Of a DNA stretch of 42,793 bases, positions 15,829-25,489 are shown piece after piece. The position numbers and the translations under genes were made by a program. Position 1 is the first letter of the stretch; each line of letters begins with the position of its first letter. This stretch comes from Sporosarcina limicola (GTDB lineage: Bacteria > Bacillota > Bacilli > Bacillales_A > Planococcaceae). The notes beneath the pieces were generated by a model. The model had not been told where the DNA came from, made no database searches, and saw only the letters and a program-made list of their open reading frames with translations. The stretch lies in the NCBI RefSeq assembly GCF_014873855.1, contig NZ_JADBEL010000030.1, positions 1-42,793 on the forward strand, written 5' to 3'.

Positions 15829-16866
15829 TCAATCTTTCAAACGAGAAAGCAAGTAAAGGAAGTACGGTGCACCAATCACAGCGACGACAATTCCAGCGGG
15901 AATCTCCGATGGTTGTAAAATCCACCGACCGATTGTATCAGCAACAAGAACTAAAAACCCTCCCGCCAAAGCAGTAGCAGGTAGTAAAAATTGATGCCTA
16001 GAGCCGACTAATTGACGTGCCAAGTGCGGCCCAATGAGTCCGACAAAACCGATGCCGCCACTGACTGATACACTTGCTCCCGCCAATCCAACAGCCGCAG
16101 CAAGCAACAAACGCCGCTCTTTCTCAATCGATGCACCTAGACCAGTAGCCGTTAAATCACCTAAATTCAGCACATTCAATACACGTGCCTTGGAAAATAC
16201 AAAAGGAAGTAAAATAACAATCCAAGGTAACAAGGACAGAACAAACTTCCAATTCGACCCCCAAATACTACCCGCTAACCAAGTAGCGACAAATTGATAA
16301 TTCTCGGGACTGAGTCGCAGCGTTAAAACAATCATGATTGAACTAATCCCAGCCGCAACCGCTACCCCCGTGAGTATCAGTCGCATAGGCGAAATTCCTT
16401 CATTGCGTTTATAGGCTAACGCATAAATAATCACCGCTGTTACACCTGCACCTACAAACGCCAAAATAGGGAGTAAAAAGACCGGTGCCGCTGTAGTCGA
16501 TGGGAAAAAGGATATGAATAACATAACAGCGAGTCCTGCTCCGGCGTTAATCCCCAATATTCCAGGATCCGCCAATGCGTTACGAGAAATCCCCTGTAAA
16601 ACACAGCCCGACACCGCAAGTCCCATTCCTACCAAGACTGCAATCACGATTCGCGGCAATCGAAATTCAAAAAGAATAAGTCGTTGCTTTTCCGTCCCAT
16701 ATCCAAACAACGTGCGGATTACTTCAAGCGGTGACAACTTAATGTAGCCGGTATTCATACTGATCATAAAAGCAATAATGATAAGTAGCCCGAGTATTCC
16801 AATGACAATCAGATTTCGGGACTTTGACCGCTGTTGATCTTTTGTCATAAGCGTCTTTTTCTTCAC
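15829..16866 (-). CDS. FecCD-family iron-siderophore ABC permease (second subunit)
   Basis: 345 residues, about ten hydrophobic helices, standard for FecC/FecD/FhuG/FepG. Family signatures: GLAVSGCVLQGISRNALADP near residue 80, PGILGINAGAGLAVML, and GGIGFVGLIGPHLARQLVGS near 270, the cytoplasmic loop that couples to the ATPase. Start is the GTG at 16866 with GGAGG 9 bases upstream; it overlaps the stop of the preceding permease gene by four bases (GTGA), typical of translational coupling. With the gene at 16863-17918 it forms the heterodimeric membrane channel, and it is the only such pair in the window. Confidence 0.93.
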   Translation of the reverse strand: MKKKTLMTKDQQRSKSRNLIVIGILGLLIIIAFMISMNTGYIKLSPLEVIRTLFGYGTEKQRLILFEFRLPRIVIAVLVGMGLAVSGCVLQGISRNALADPGILGINAGAGLAVMLFISFFPSTTAAPVFLLPILAFVGAGVTAVIIYALAYKRNEGISPMRLILTGVAVAAGISSIMIVLTLRLSPENYQFVATWLAGSIWGSNWKFVLSLLPWIVILLPFVFSKARVLNVLNLGDLTATGLGASIEKERRLLLAAAVGLAGASVSVSGGIGFVGLIGPHLARQLVGSRHQFLLPATALAGGFLVLVADTIGRWILQPSEIPAGIVVAVIGAPYFLYLLSRLKD

Positions 16867-17918
16867 AGCTCTTTTCCTCCTTTTCGCGCAAGATACAGGA
16901 AGAACGGAACCCCGATTAAAGCAATCAATGCACCAATCGGCGTTTCATACGGCGGATTAATCATCCGTGCGCCAAGATCGGCTAAAACAACTAAAAGACC
17001 GCCAATTACGATTGAGCAAGGAATAATCCAGCGGTAATCGTGACCAACCAGTAATCGAGTAAGATGAGGAACGATTAATCCAACAAAACCAACAGCCCCT
17101 ACAACGGAAACAGCGGCCCCAGCTAAAATGAGCACAATGAGCATTCCAAATACTTTAATCGTCTTTGTTTTTTGACCAAGCCCAATCGCCACTTCATTCC
17201 CAAGACTTAATAAAGTGATAGAGCGGGAAAGAATTACTGCACCGATCATCGCCGCAAGTATCCATGGAGACATAACTTGAAGATGAATCCACTTCGTACC
17301 GGATACGCCGCCCGCATACCAAAATGCCAAATCCTGACCAATACGAAAATAAAGAGCAATCCCTTCACTAAGCGCACCCAATAACGCACTTACCGCCGCC
17401 CCCGCTAGCACAAGACGCATAGGCGTCAAACCACCGCGCGACATCGAACCAATTCCATACACAATACCAGCACCTAATCCAGCACCCAAAAAGGAATACA
17501 TGATGAGAAACATATACGGTAAACCCGGGGAAAAGGCAAAACATAATGCAAGCATGAACGCAGCACCCGCATTAAGGCCTAAAAGACCAGAATCAGCCAG
17601 CGGATTTCGGGTCATTCCTTGCATAATTGCGCCAGCCACTGCAAAACAAGATCCGACCATCGCGGCGCCAAGAACACGCGGCATACGTATTTCTCGAATA
17701 ATCTGATGTGGCGTTAAATCAGGATTAAAATTAAACACAGCCGTCCAAACAGTAGCTAACTTAATATCCGCTGCTCCAAATGAAATGGAAAGACCGATTG
17801 AAAAGAGTAATGCAACCACCCCGCCAAATAAAATAACGATGGCCATAATCGGACGTGAATGTTTTTTAATTTCTGTTAATTTTTCTATTTCGGCAGAAAC
17901 TTCTGCTGGAGTAGACAT
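16863..17918 (-). CDS. FecCD-family iron-siderophore ABC permease (first subunit)
   Basis: 351 residues with about ten membrane helices. Signatures: VAGAIMQGMTRNPLADSGLL near residue 93, GLNAGAAFMLAL, and GAVGFVGLIVPHLTRLLVGH near 277. AGGAGG is 6 bases before the ATG. Partner of the next gene (four-base overlap) and preceded by the ATPase gene across a 77-base gap. With six intact receptors in the neighbourhood and only this permease pair, it probably accepts several different siderophore-loaded lipoproteins. Confidence 0.93.
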   Translation of the reverse strand: MSTPAEVSAEIEKLTEIKKHSRPIMAIVILFGGVVALLFSIGLSISFGAADIKLATVWTAVFNFNPDLTPHQIIREIRMPRVLGAAMVGSCFAVAGAIMQGMTRNPLADSGLLGLNAGAAFMLALCFAFSPGLPYMFLIMYSFLGAGLGAGIVYGIGSMSRGGLTPMRLVLAGAAVSALLGALSEGIALYFRIGQDLAFWYAGGVSGTKWIHLQVMSPWILAAMIGAVILSRSITLLSLGNEVAIGLGQKTKTIKVFGMLIVLILAGAAVSVVGAVGFVGLIVPHLTRLLVGHDYRWIIPCSIVIGGLLVVLADLGARMINPPYETPIGALIALIGVPFFLYLARKGGKEL

Positions 17919-17995
17919 ACATTTCCTCCTTCAAACCAAACCTTCTCCTAATTAGTTTGGTTCTCCCTCTTAAGCTTGTATTGTTAAAAAGAGAA

Positions 17996-18790
17996 TCACT
18001 TGTTTTTCTGAAAAAGTTGATAGGACAAGCATATTGGATTCTTACTAAATGGACACGTCGCAATGCTAGCATCTATATTAAAGACACTTTGCAAATTAAG
18101 ACAAGTCATCACTTCCTCCGGTGTCCCCTCCATCATCAATGCGCCATCCTTCATGGCAATCATATAATCAGAGAAGCGCGAAGCATGATTCAAATCGTGA
18201 AGCACCATGACAATTGTCCGGCCTTCTTCCTCATTTAATCGCTGCAAGAGCAGTAAAATATCCAGTTGATGTGCTAAATCCAAATAGGTTGTCGGCTCAT
18301 CAAGAATAAGTATCTCAGTACCCTGTGCCAGCGCCATCGCAATCCAAACACGTTGCCTTTGCCCACCAGATAGAGCTTCAATGGAACGGTCCTTAAACTC
18401 CATTAATCCAGTTACATCAAGTGCCCAATAAATATATTCATAGTCTTCTTTCTTTAAAGAGCCGAAACCACTCTGATGCGGAAAACGACCATAGGAAACA
18501 AGTTCAAAAACAGTCAATCCCGCGGGTGCCTCTGCCGATTGTGGCAAAATTGCCATCTTCTTTGCGACTTCCTTTGTTTGTAACTGGTGAATCGCACGTC
18601 CGTCGAGGTAAACAGCACCACTTTTCGTTTTTAACACACGTGAAATAGCTTTCAATAACGTCGATTTCCCACAACCATTCGGGCCAATTATCGTCGTTAT
18701 TTTCTTCTCAGGAATAGACACACTTAAATCATCAATAATAAGTGCGTTTGAATAACCAATTGCCACTTGATCGACTTTTAGAATCGACAT
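17996..18790 (-). CDS. Siderophore ABC transporter ATPase (FecE/FhuC/YusV-like)
   Basis: 264 residues. Walker A GPNGCGKSTLL near residue 37, Q-loop ILPQSAEAPAG, signature LSGGQRQRVW near 143, Walker B ILILDEPTTYLD, switch His in VLHDLNHASR. The TYLD (rather than SALD) D-loop and the Cys-containing tail CPFSKNPICLSY are typical of iron-siderophore ATPases such as FhuC and YusV; several relatives energise more than one permease in the same cell. First gene of the ATPase-permease-permease operon, with a Fur box at 18846-18864. GGGAG about 9 bases upstream supports the ATG. Confidence 0.93.
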   Translation of the reverse strand: MSILKVDQVAIGYSNALIIDDLSVSIPEKKITTIIGPNGCGKSTLLKAISRVLKTKSGAVYLDGRAIHQLQTKEVAKKMAILPQSAEAPAGLTVFELVSYGRFPHQSGFGSLKKEDYEYIYWALDVTGLMEFKDRSIEALSGGQRQRVWIAMALAQGTEILILDEPTTYLDLAHQLDILLLLQRLNEEEGRTIVMVLHDLNHASRFSDYMIAMKDGALMMEGTPEEVMTCLNLQSVFNIDASIATCPFSKNPICLSYQLFQKNK

Positions 18791-18845
18791 TTTATAGTAC
18801 TCCCTTTCTTTTCGACAGTCACAGTAATTTAATCTTTTTATAATT

Positions 18846-18864
18846 GATAACGATTATCAGTATC
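18846..18864. promoter_or_regulatory. Fur box upstream of the ATPase-permease operon
   Basis: GATAACGATTATCAGTATC is a strong match to the Fur consensus, 56 bases before the start codon at 18790. Confidence 0.85.
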
Positions 18865-18954
18865 AATTAAATATACTAGTTACTTTTGCGGGTATTGTCA
18901 ATAGAAAGTAGATTGAATTGAGTTTTTGTGTGAATTATTTTTGAATTGTTAGGA

Positions 18955-18999
18955 CAAAAAAAAGAGCTACAACCGCAGTGGTTTTTAGCTCTTTTTGTT
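18955..18999. terminator. Bidirectional terminator
   Basis: AAAAAGAGCTA pairs with TAGCTCTTTTT, with further inner pairs AACC/GGTT, and both ends carry A/T runs. It lies about 150 bases past the M20 peptidase stop and separates the iron and peptide islands. Confidence 0.7.
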
Positions 19000-19145
19000 T
19001 GGTTGATTTATTTTCCTAGTTTTTATTAAGGTAGCAACGAATTATCGGGAGAGGTTTCCGATGCACAATTGAGACATTGGTTATAAAATGGAAAAATGCT
19101 AATCTAGAATATCTCAGCGTTTTTCCAATTCTTGTTTAGACTTTT

Positions 19146-20459
19146 TCAGTGTTCAGAGTTTTTTATGTCTGATTTTCCACTTGCTATTTTCGACAGCAGA
19201 GGTAGAGTAACATTCTCCAAACCAACAAGTCCTAAAATAGTTAGAAGTATTTTCTGTACACCATAATAAGCATCTGTTGGATTATAATATTCATTGAGAG
19301 TGTGATATCCCCCAGAATCACCTCCACCGCCAAGAGTAACAGCCGGGATTCCAAGATTGATAGGGACGTTGGAATCGGTACTACCTGCATCACTCAAAAT
19401 TTGTTCAAAGCCAATGGCAGATGTAGCAGCTGCTGAAGCTTGTACTATAATAGACTCCGGATTTTGGACGCCTGCTGGTCTATTACCAACTAGTTCCAGA
19501 TCTACGGTTATGTCATTTACTTTCTTCCAGCGAAGATTTTCTTCCTCCGCAGCTTCCTCGATGATATTTACTACTTTTTCTTCTAAAGCTACTAGTTCAT
19601 CTTGTGAATTAGAACGCAAATCTATAACCATTTCTCCAACTTCAGCAATGGTATTGACAGAAGTACCACCATTAATTAAACCAACATTATAAGTTGTTTT
19701 TGGATTAACCGGTGTTTCTAAAGATGCTATTTTAGCAATTGCTCTCCCTAGAGCATGAATGGGACTTGGCGTTCCAAAGTTTCCAAAACTATGTCCCCCT
19801 GGCCCACGAAATGAAACTTTATATCTTTTGCTACCTGTTCCTAAATAGATTATTCGATCGGGTTCACCTGGTTCTATAGAGATAAAACCATCGATATCAT
19901 TCCGGTTTTCAAAAAATGTTTTTACGCCAAGTAAGTCTCCTAGCCCCTCTTCACCCACTGTGGCGCCAATAATCAGGTCTCCTACTGTTTGAATATTTGC
20001 GTCGTTCAGAGCTCTTATTATTGTTAGAACAGAAGCTAATCCTCTACCGTCATCAGCAATTCCAGGCGCATATATTTTTCCGTCTATATTCTTTGCTACA
20101 GTATCCGTTCCTTCCGGAAAGACTGTATCCAGATGGGCGCACAAAACTAAAGTTGGTCCATTTCCTGTTCCAGTACGGATGCCAAATACATTACCAACTT
20201 CATCTATTTCGACATTCTCAATTCCTAAGTTTCTTAATTTTTCTTGATAATATATCCCTCGTTTTTCTTCCTGAAATGTAGGTGCTTGTATAGCTGTAAG
20301 CTCAATTTGTTCATTCGTTGTATAATCATTATCTTTCCTTAAAAAAGATAGTCCTTTTTCGACTTGCGAATTTGAACGAAGTAATTTGTAGACTTCTTTC
20401 ACTTCAGTTGATACGTTATACTCTTGCTTTGATTTATCTATTATGCTCTTTTCACTCAT
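19146..20459 (-). CDS. M20-family metallopeptidase (PepT/ArgE-like)
   Basis: 437 residues from the ATG at 20459, which has GGAGGGG 6-9 bases upstream; the in-frame ATG at 20504 has no ribosome binding site. Dizinc-site motifs: LVLCAHLDTVFPEGT (His and nearby Asp), GIADDGRG (bridging Asp), GATVGEEGLGD (catalytic Glu pair), and GGYHTLNEY (last His). The dimerisation-domain motif GPGGHSFGNFG lies in the middle. Family members cleave peptides, tripeptides or N-acyl amino acids in the cytosol. It lies 103 bases beyond the S9 peptidase and may be in the same transcript. Exact substrate unknown. Confidence 0.88.
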   Translation of the reverse strand: MSEKSIIDKSKQEYNVSTEVKEVYKLLRSNSQVEKGLSFLRKDNDYTTNEQIELTAIQAPTFQEEKRGIYYQEKLRNLGIENVEIDEVGNVFGIRTGTGNGPTLVLCAHLDTVFPEGTDTVAKNIDGKIYAPGIADDGRGLASVLTIIRALNDANIQTVGDLIIGATVGEEGLGDLLGVKTFFENRNDIDGFISIEPGEPDRIIYLGTGSKRYKVSFRGPGGHSFGNFGTPSPIHALGRAIAKIASLETPVNPKTTYNVGLINGGTSVNTIAEVGEMVIDLRSNSQDELVALEEKVVNIIEEAAEEENLRWKKVNDITVDLELVGNRPAGVQNPESIIVQASAAATSAIGFEQILSDAGSTDSNVPINLGIPAVTLGGGGDSGGYHTLNEYYNPTDAYYGVQKILLTILGLVGLENVTLPLLSKIASGKSDIKNSEH

Positions 20460-20561
20460 CCATGACCCCTCCAAATCTCCACTGAAATGTTTCACTGTTT
20501 TCATATATTATCATGCAACCCAATTTTTTTCGATACGATAACCTATAGTCATTAGTAACTT

Positions 20562-22343
20562 TTACTTTAAAGTTTTATTGAAAAATTCTACAATCTTTGT
20601 ATTCATTGTAATATGGTTTGCCAGCTTTTCTGTTTGATGACCTTCATCTTCAAATATGAATAATTCAACATCTTTTTTCATTTCACGCATTTCTTTTGTC
20701 AGTTGTTCCGCTTCACTAACCGGAACTCTCGTATCATTCTGACCATGAAAGACGAGCAAAGGTGCTTGAATACTGGCAAGATGATTTAAAGGTGCAATTT
20801 CTTCAAAGAAATCATCATCCACACCAAGAGTTCCGTATTCGCATTCCCTTAACTTTCTACGCCAAGAACCTGTGTTTTCTAAGAATGTCTTAAAGTGCGA
20901 AATTCCGACAATATTAACTCCTGCTGCCCACAAATTTGGATAATGGGTTACTGCGGCTAGAACCATGAAGCCACCATAACTTCTGCCCATTATTCCTATT
21001 TTGTTACGGTCAATCGATTTGGTTTGAACAAGATCCTCCACTAAACTTGCAAGGTCCGCAACAGCATCCATTCTTTTTCTTCCATCATCTAACTGAACAT
21101 ATTTGCGACCATACCCCATGCTCCCTCTCACGTTTGGAGCTACTACAGCAAATCCTTTGGAGATTAAATACTGAATGACAGGATTAAAGCTCGCCCTAAT
21201 TTGGCTTTCCGGACCCCCATGTATGTAAATAACAGTAGCTTTCGGATTTTGTTCCTTCGAATAGTAGAAATAAGGGACTTCTAGTTCGTCAAATGACTTG
21301 AACTTACATACTTCTGGCTGTGTCCAAAGATGCTCTATTTCTTCCGAAACGCCAAAATACGTTAGTCGTTCAGCTTTCCCCTTCTGTATATCATATGCCC
21401 AAATATCACCGGGCATAGTAGCACTTTTCAGGGAAAATATAAAACGATTGTCACTCAACCAAGAAACCGAATCGATCACTCCGCTTGGAACATCCTCTAA
21501 CTGATTAACATCGTTTGTTAGAAGATTATAATTCTTAATAATGGAAGTTCCACCAGTATTCATGTTAACGATAAGCGTTTCCTCATTAGGAGATAATGAA
21601 ATTTCTTCTACATCCCACATAGGCTCATTAAATAGTTTTTCCAATTTCTCAGGTTTGTCAATAAAAAAGCGATAAACTGCTAGATTATCCATCTCAAAGT
21701 CTGATAAAACATATCCAGTTCTTCCATCCTTCGAAAACACTACTGATTGATATCTTGCAAAACCTTTTTCAGGTCCTATTTTTTTCATTTTTTTTGTTTC
21801 AATATTTAAAATGTATAAAGAACTATCAATATTTGTTTCTTGAATACTAATTACAATATTCTTATGATCATCATTCATCCAACATATCGGAATACAATTC
21901 CCATCGAATTCAAACATCACTTCTTCTTTTCTTGTTGCAAGGTCAAGGACGAAAACATCAAAGCAACCACTATTTCGTCGATTACTTGAATACATAACTT
22001 TACTTTCATCTGAAGACCAACCACCAAAGTTATGAAAATGATCTGGGGATAAAACAAGTTGTTCGTAGTTCCCATCTTCATTTACCAAATAAAATTGTTG
22101 TTTTTCATTCCCTTTATAGTCCATTCCCATTATTGTTCGACTTCCAGATGGCGAGTGAAATACAGACATGATTCGATCTTTAAAATCACCAAATGGCTGT
22201 ACATTACCGTCGTTGCCATTCCAACTATATGCTTGGGGCATTCCAGTTTTTTTACTTAAAAAAGTGAATTTATTTTTTCCAGGTATTACAACTGGTTCAT
22301 AACCATTGACTACATTCAAATAAAGCGAAAGTTTATCCTTCAT
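20562..22343 (-). CDS. S9-family serine peptidase (prolyl oligopeptidase / acylaminoacyl peptidase-like)
   Basis: 593 residues from the ATG at 22343 (AGAGGTG ribosome binding site in front). The frame stays open to 22475, but that extension overlaps the upstream gene and lacks a start signal. N-terminal two-thirds: a WD-like beta-propeller (repeated WSSDESKVMYSSNRR-type strands). C-terminal third: an alpha/beta hydrolase with oxyanion strand IYIHGGPESQIRASF, nucleophile elbow GRSYGGFMVLA, acid in DTRVPVSEAEQL and His in EGHQ. Such enzymes cut short peptides, often after proline or at blocked N termini. No signal peptide, so cytoplasmic. Neighbouring Opp transporter suggests it processes imported peptides. 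Confidence 0.9.
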   Translation of the reverse strand: MKDKLSLYLNVVNGYEPVVIPGKNKFTFLSKKTGMPQAYSWNGNDGNVQPFGDFKDRIMSVFHSPSGSRTIMGMDYKGNEKQQFYLVNEDGNYEQLVLSPDHFHNFGGWSSDESKVMYSSNRRNSGCFDVFVLDLATRKEEVMFEFDGNCIPICWMNDDHKNIVISIQETNIDSSLYILNIETKKMKKIGPEKGFARYQSVVFSKDGRTGYVLSDFEMDNLAVYRFFIDKPEKLEKLFNEPMWDVEEISLSPNEETLIVNMNTGGTSIIKNYNLLTNDVNQLEDVPSGVIDSVSWLSDNRFIFSLKSATMPGDIWAYDIQKGKAERLTYFGVSEEIEHLWTQPEVCKFKSFDELEVPYFYYSKEQNPKATVIYIHGGPESQIRASFNPVIQYLISKGFAVVAPNVRGSMGYGRKYVQLDDGRKRMDAVADLASLVEDLVQTKSIDRNKIGIMGRSYGGFMVLAAVTHYPNLWAAGVNIVGISHFKTFLENTGSWRRKLRECEYGTLGVDDDFFEEIAPLNHLASIQAPLLVFHGQNDTRVPVSEAEQLTKEMREMKKDVELFIFEDEGHQTEKLANHITMNTKIVEFFNKTLK

Positions 22344-22369
22344 TTTTACACCTCTTAAACTAATTTTTA

Positions 22370-22747
22370 TCAAGCCCAATAATACAAAGCTAAACAGACA
22401 AATGAAATACTCAGAGTGGTAATTGAGATTATAGCAGTTACTTTTTTCAAGATTTCTTTTACAGATAGTTTCCATTCAATCAGTTTATGATCGCTATCGA
22501 CAAGCTTCTCTGCTCTTTTTGAAGCTCTTGATTGTGGAAATATTAAATAATTAAGCTTCTTAAATCCATTGGTAACTAAATTTAAGAACTTAGATTCAAT
22601 TATGACGATAATCGCATACATGACTAAGGTTATAATACCTACAATAAATGTTAAATTAGTAATCTCGAGGAATGATAGATTTTTCATTATACTTACAACT
22701 AGCCAAACGATGATACTAACACTAGCAACAAAAACATTTATTTTCAT
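22370..22747 (-). CDS. Small membrane protein, DUF3899-like
   Basis: 125 residues from the ATG at 22747 (GAGGTGAGG directly upstream; an in-frame GTG at 22756 is less likely). Three hydrophobic segments: about 8-21, 30-50 and a C-terminal one ending SFVCLALYYWA. Between the second and third is a basic amphipathic stretch (NLVTNGFKKLNYLIFPQSRA). The size and pattern recall the DUF3899 family of Bacillales, of unknown function; this match is from memory. It lies between oppA and the peptidase, 26 bases from the latter, so it may be part of the peptide operon. Confidence 0.65.
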   Translation of the reverse strand: MKINVFVASVSIIVWLVVSIMKNLSFLEITNLTFIVGIITLVMYAIIVIIESKFLNLVTNGFKKLNYLIFPQSRASKRAEKLVDSDHKLIEWKLSVKEILKKVTAIISITTLSISFVCLALYYWA

Positions 22748-22779
22748 AATCCTCACCTCTGGCTACCCATTTAACTTAA

Positions 22780-22819
22780 AACACCCCTCTATCAAAAAAG
22801 AAAGATAAAGGGGGTGTTC
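22780..22819 (-). terminator. Terminator after oppA
   Basis: On the minus strand AACACCCCCTTTATC pairs with GATAGAGGGGTGTT (one bulge/mismatch) and is followed by TTAAGTTAAA. It starts a few bases beyond the oppA stop and probably limits read-through into the peptidase genes. Confidence 0.6.
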
Positions 22820-22824
22820 AATTA

Positions 22825-24468
22825 TTATTTTTCTGTTACTTCTGCCCACTTCATAAAAGGAAAACGGTTAACAAATTTAGCTGCGTCTTTAATATTTTTG
22901 TTCATCAAATATGTGTTTGTATAGAAATAAATTGGCATCATTGGGAAGTCAGTCATTAAAACTTCTTCAGCCTGATGAAGTAACTCATAGCGTTTTGCTG
23001 TATCTTGTTCTACTTTAGATTCTGCCATTAGGCGATCAAAGTCTTCATTAACCCAACCTGTACGGTTATTTGGACTATCCCCTAAATAGTAATCCAAGTT
23101 TACAACAGGGTCTACAAACAATCCAATCCAGCCCATACGAGCCATTTGAAAATTATGTGCTTTTGTCGTTTCTAGGTATGTTTTCCATTCCTGATTCGCA
23201 AGCTTAATGTCGACACCTATATTTTTCTTGAACATTTCTTGAACTGCTTCAGCAATTTTCTTATGGTTTTCATCTGTATTGTACAGTAGTGTAACTTCCG
23301 GAAGAGTAGTCCAACCTTCTTCAGCCATACCTTCTGCTAGTAATTTTTTTGCCTTATCCAAATTCTCTTCAAAGTAATCTCCGCCAACTGCACGGAAATC
23401 CCCTTCTGGTGAATCCGCTCCAACTGGAACCATCCCATATGCAGGAGTTTCTCCAGCTAAGGTAACGTTTTCAGTTAAAACTTCACGATCAATTGACATG
23501 CCAAATGCTTTACGAACTTTTTCATTTGTAAAGGGTTCTTTCTCTACGTTAAACATGTACATATACGTTCCATAATAAGGAACAATTTCAAAGTCATCCT
23601 TATCTTTTTCAGATTCAATTACATCTGTCGGCAAACTCTTTATGAAATCGAGTTCACCCGTCTTATACATTTGATAATATGTTGTAGCTTCACCAACCAT
23701 CTTGAATGTGATTTTATCCAAGTTTACACTATCTTTATCGTAGTACTCATTGTTTTTCTCGATAACAACTTCACTGTCGTGTTCCCAAGCTGTCATTTTG
23801 AATGGTCCGTTACTTACATACGTCTTAGCTTCAGCAGACCAGTTTTCATTGCCAGCAACTAGTTCTTCTTTTACTGGATAAAATGTCCACATCGTTAACA
23901 ATGTTTCAAAATAACCAAGTGGCTCATTTAAAGTTACTTCTAATGTTTTTTCATCTAACGCTTTTACTCCAACGTCTTCTGCTTTAGCATTTCCTTTGTT
24001 ATACTCTTCTGCACCAACTAAGTAGTATAGATAGAATGCAAAAGAACTTCCCGTGTCCGGATTAAGAACGTGCTTCCAAGCAAACTCAAAATCATTAGCT
24101 GTCAAAGGGCTTCCGTCGGACCATTTTGCACCATCACGAATTGTGAATATGTACTTCTTTCCGTCTTCCGAAATCTCTGTTTTCTCTGCTAATCCCGGAA
24201 CTGCACTTCCATTTTTATCACGTGTGTAAAGGCCTTCAAAAATATGATCTAAAACCCAGCCTGATGTTGTATCTGTTGCTAACGCCGGGTCAATTGCTGG
24301 CGGCTCACTTCCTGCGTTCATTACAATTTCTTGTTTTTCAGCTTTTCCGGATGATGAATTACCATCTTCTTTACCTTTGTCACTACTATCTTTATCTTTT
24401 CCATTACATGCTACAAGAACAGCTGAAAGTGATAAGATAGTAATCATTAATACGAATAATTTCTTCAA
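22825..24468 (-). CDS. oppA: Oligopeptide ABC transporter substrate-binding lipoprotein
   Basis: 547 residues, typical for OppA/DppA (SBP family 5). Signal peptide MKKLFVLMITILSLSAVLVA with lipobox LVACN, a Ser/Lys/Asp-rich linker, then GSEPPAIDPALATDTTSGWV, DGAKWSDGSPLTANDFEFAW (the family signature), and LDYYLGDSPNNRTGW late in the chain. The start is a TTG with GGGAGG 7 bases upstream. It is the last gene of the five-gene opp cluster and binds peptides outside the membrane for import by OppBCDF. Peptide length or sequence preference cannot be read from the sequence. Confidence 0.92.
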   Translation of the reverse strand: MKKLFVLMITILSLSAVLVACNGKDKDSSDKGKEDGNSSSGKAEKQEIVMNAGSEPPAIDPALATDTTSGWVLDHIFEGLYTRDKNGSAVPGLAEKTEISEDGKKYIFTIRDGAKWSDGSPLTANDFEFAWKHVLNPDTGSSFAFYLYYLVGAEEYNKGNAKAEDVGVKALDEKTLEVTLNEPLGYFETLLTMWTFYPVKEELVAGNENWSAEAKTYVSNGPFKMTAWEHDSEVVIEKNNEYYDKDSVNLDKITFKMVGEATTYYQMYKTGELDFIKSLPTDVIESEKDKDDFEIVPYYGTYMYMFNVEKEPFTNEKVRKAFGMSIDREVLTENVTLAGETPAYGMVPVGADSPEGDFRAVGGDYFEENLDKAKKLLAEGMAEEGWTTLPEVTLLYNTDENHKKIAEAVQEMFKKNIGVDIKLANQEWKTYLETTKAHNFQMARMGWIGLFVDPVVNLDYYLGDSPNNRTGWVNEDFDRLMAESKVEQDTAKRYELLHQAEEVLMTDFPMMPIYFYTNTYLMNKNIKDAAKFVNRFPFMKWAEVTEK

Positions 24469-24535
24469 ATTTAACCCTCCCTTATGTTTGTAAAACTACT
24501 TAATCCAGACACTTTTATTAATCTAAATGTCCCTT

Positions 24536-25489
24536 TCAAGGATATAAATGACACGCCGTCCAGTGATTATCTTCCACCTCCTTCCATTGAGGTTCGATTG
24601 CTGCACATATATCCATTGCCTTTGCACAACGCGTTCTAAATCGACATCCACTAGGCGGATTAACTGGACTCGGTGGATCTCCTTTAAGTACAATCCGTTC
24701 TCGTTTAATCGAACTAGGATCAGCAATCGGAATTGCAGACATTAATGCTTGTGTGTAGGGATGCAAAGGACTCTTAAATAAATCATCGCTACTGGCCAAC
24801 TCCATCATTTTCCCTAGATACATTACTCCAATGCGGTCACTAATGTGCTTGACCATTCCTAAATCATGAGCAATGAATAAATATGTCAGTTGTTCTTTTT
24901 CTTTTAAGTCCTCTAATAAGTTTATTACTTGTGCTTGTATGGAAACGTCTAAAGCAGAAATTGGTTCATCCGCCACAATAAACTTTGGTTGAACAGCAAG
25001 CGCCCTCGCAATACCAATACGCTGCCTTTGACCACCACTAAATTCATGGGGATAGCGTTGGGCATGTTCGGGTCGGAGTCCCACTTTTTCTAACAAACTA
25101 TAAACGATTTCAAGTCTTTTCTTACCTTTAGCCAAATTGTAGCCATCGATGCCTTCCGCAATAATTTCGCCGATTCTCATTCTTGGATTCAATGAAGCAT
25201 GTGGATCTTGAAATATTATTTGCATTTCGCGGTTCATTTCACGTTGATCTTTCTTATTTAATCCGGTAAATTCTTTTCCTTCGAATAAAATTGAACCTGA
25301 AGTAGGGGTATCTAATCCTACGACTAATTTTCCAAGACTCGATTTCCCACTGCCACTTTCTCCTACCAAACCAAGCGTTTCACCTTTATGAATAATTAAT
25401 GAAATATCGTCAACTGCTTTGACCGTTTTCTTATCCGCTACTGGGAAGTATCTTTTTAAATTCTTGATTTCAACTAAAACTTCACTCAT
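24536..25489 (-). CDS. oppF: Oligopeptide ABC transporter ATPase, OppF-type
   Basis: 317 residues. Walker [16 protein letters not shown]-loop IFQDPHASLNPRM, signature FSGGQRQRIGIAR, Walker B FIVADEPISALD, then the oligopeptide-specific C-terminal domain PSPVNPPSGCRFRTRCAKAM whose Cys residues are typical of OppD/OppF tails. Its ATG lies inside the end of the oppD gene (8-base overlap) with GGGAGG 6-7 bases before it. Pairs with OppD as the ATP-driven motor on the cytoplasmic face. Confidence 0.93.
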   Translation of the reverse strand: MSEVLVEIKNLKRYFPVADKKTVKAVDDISLIIHKGETLGLVGESGSGKSSLGKLVVGLDTPTSGSILFEGKEFTGLNKKDQREMNREMQIIFQDPHASLNPRMRIGEIIAEGIDGYNLAKGKKRLEIVYSLLEKVGLRPEHAQRYPHEFSGGQRQRIGIARALAVQPKFIVADEPISALDVSIQAQVINLLEDLKEKEQLTYLFIAHDLGMVKHISDRIGVMYLGKMMELASSDDLFKSPLHPYTQALMSAIPIADPSSIKRERIVLKGDPPSPVNPPSGCRFRTRCAKAMDICAAIEPQWKEVEDNHWTACHLYP

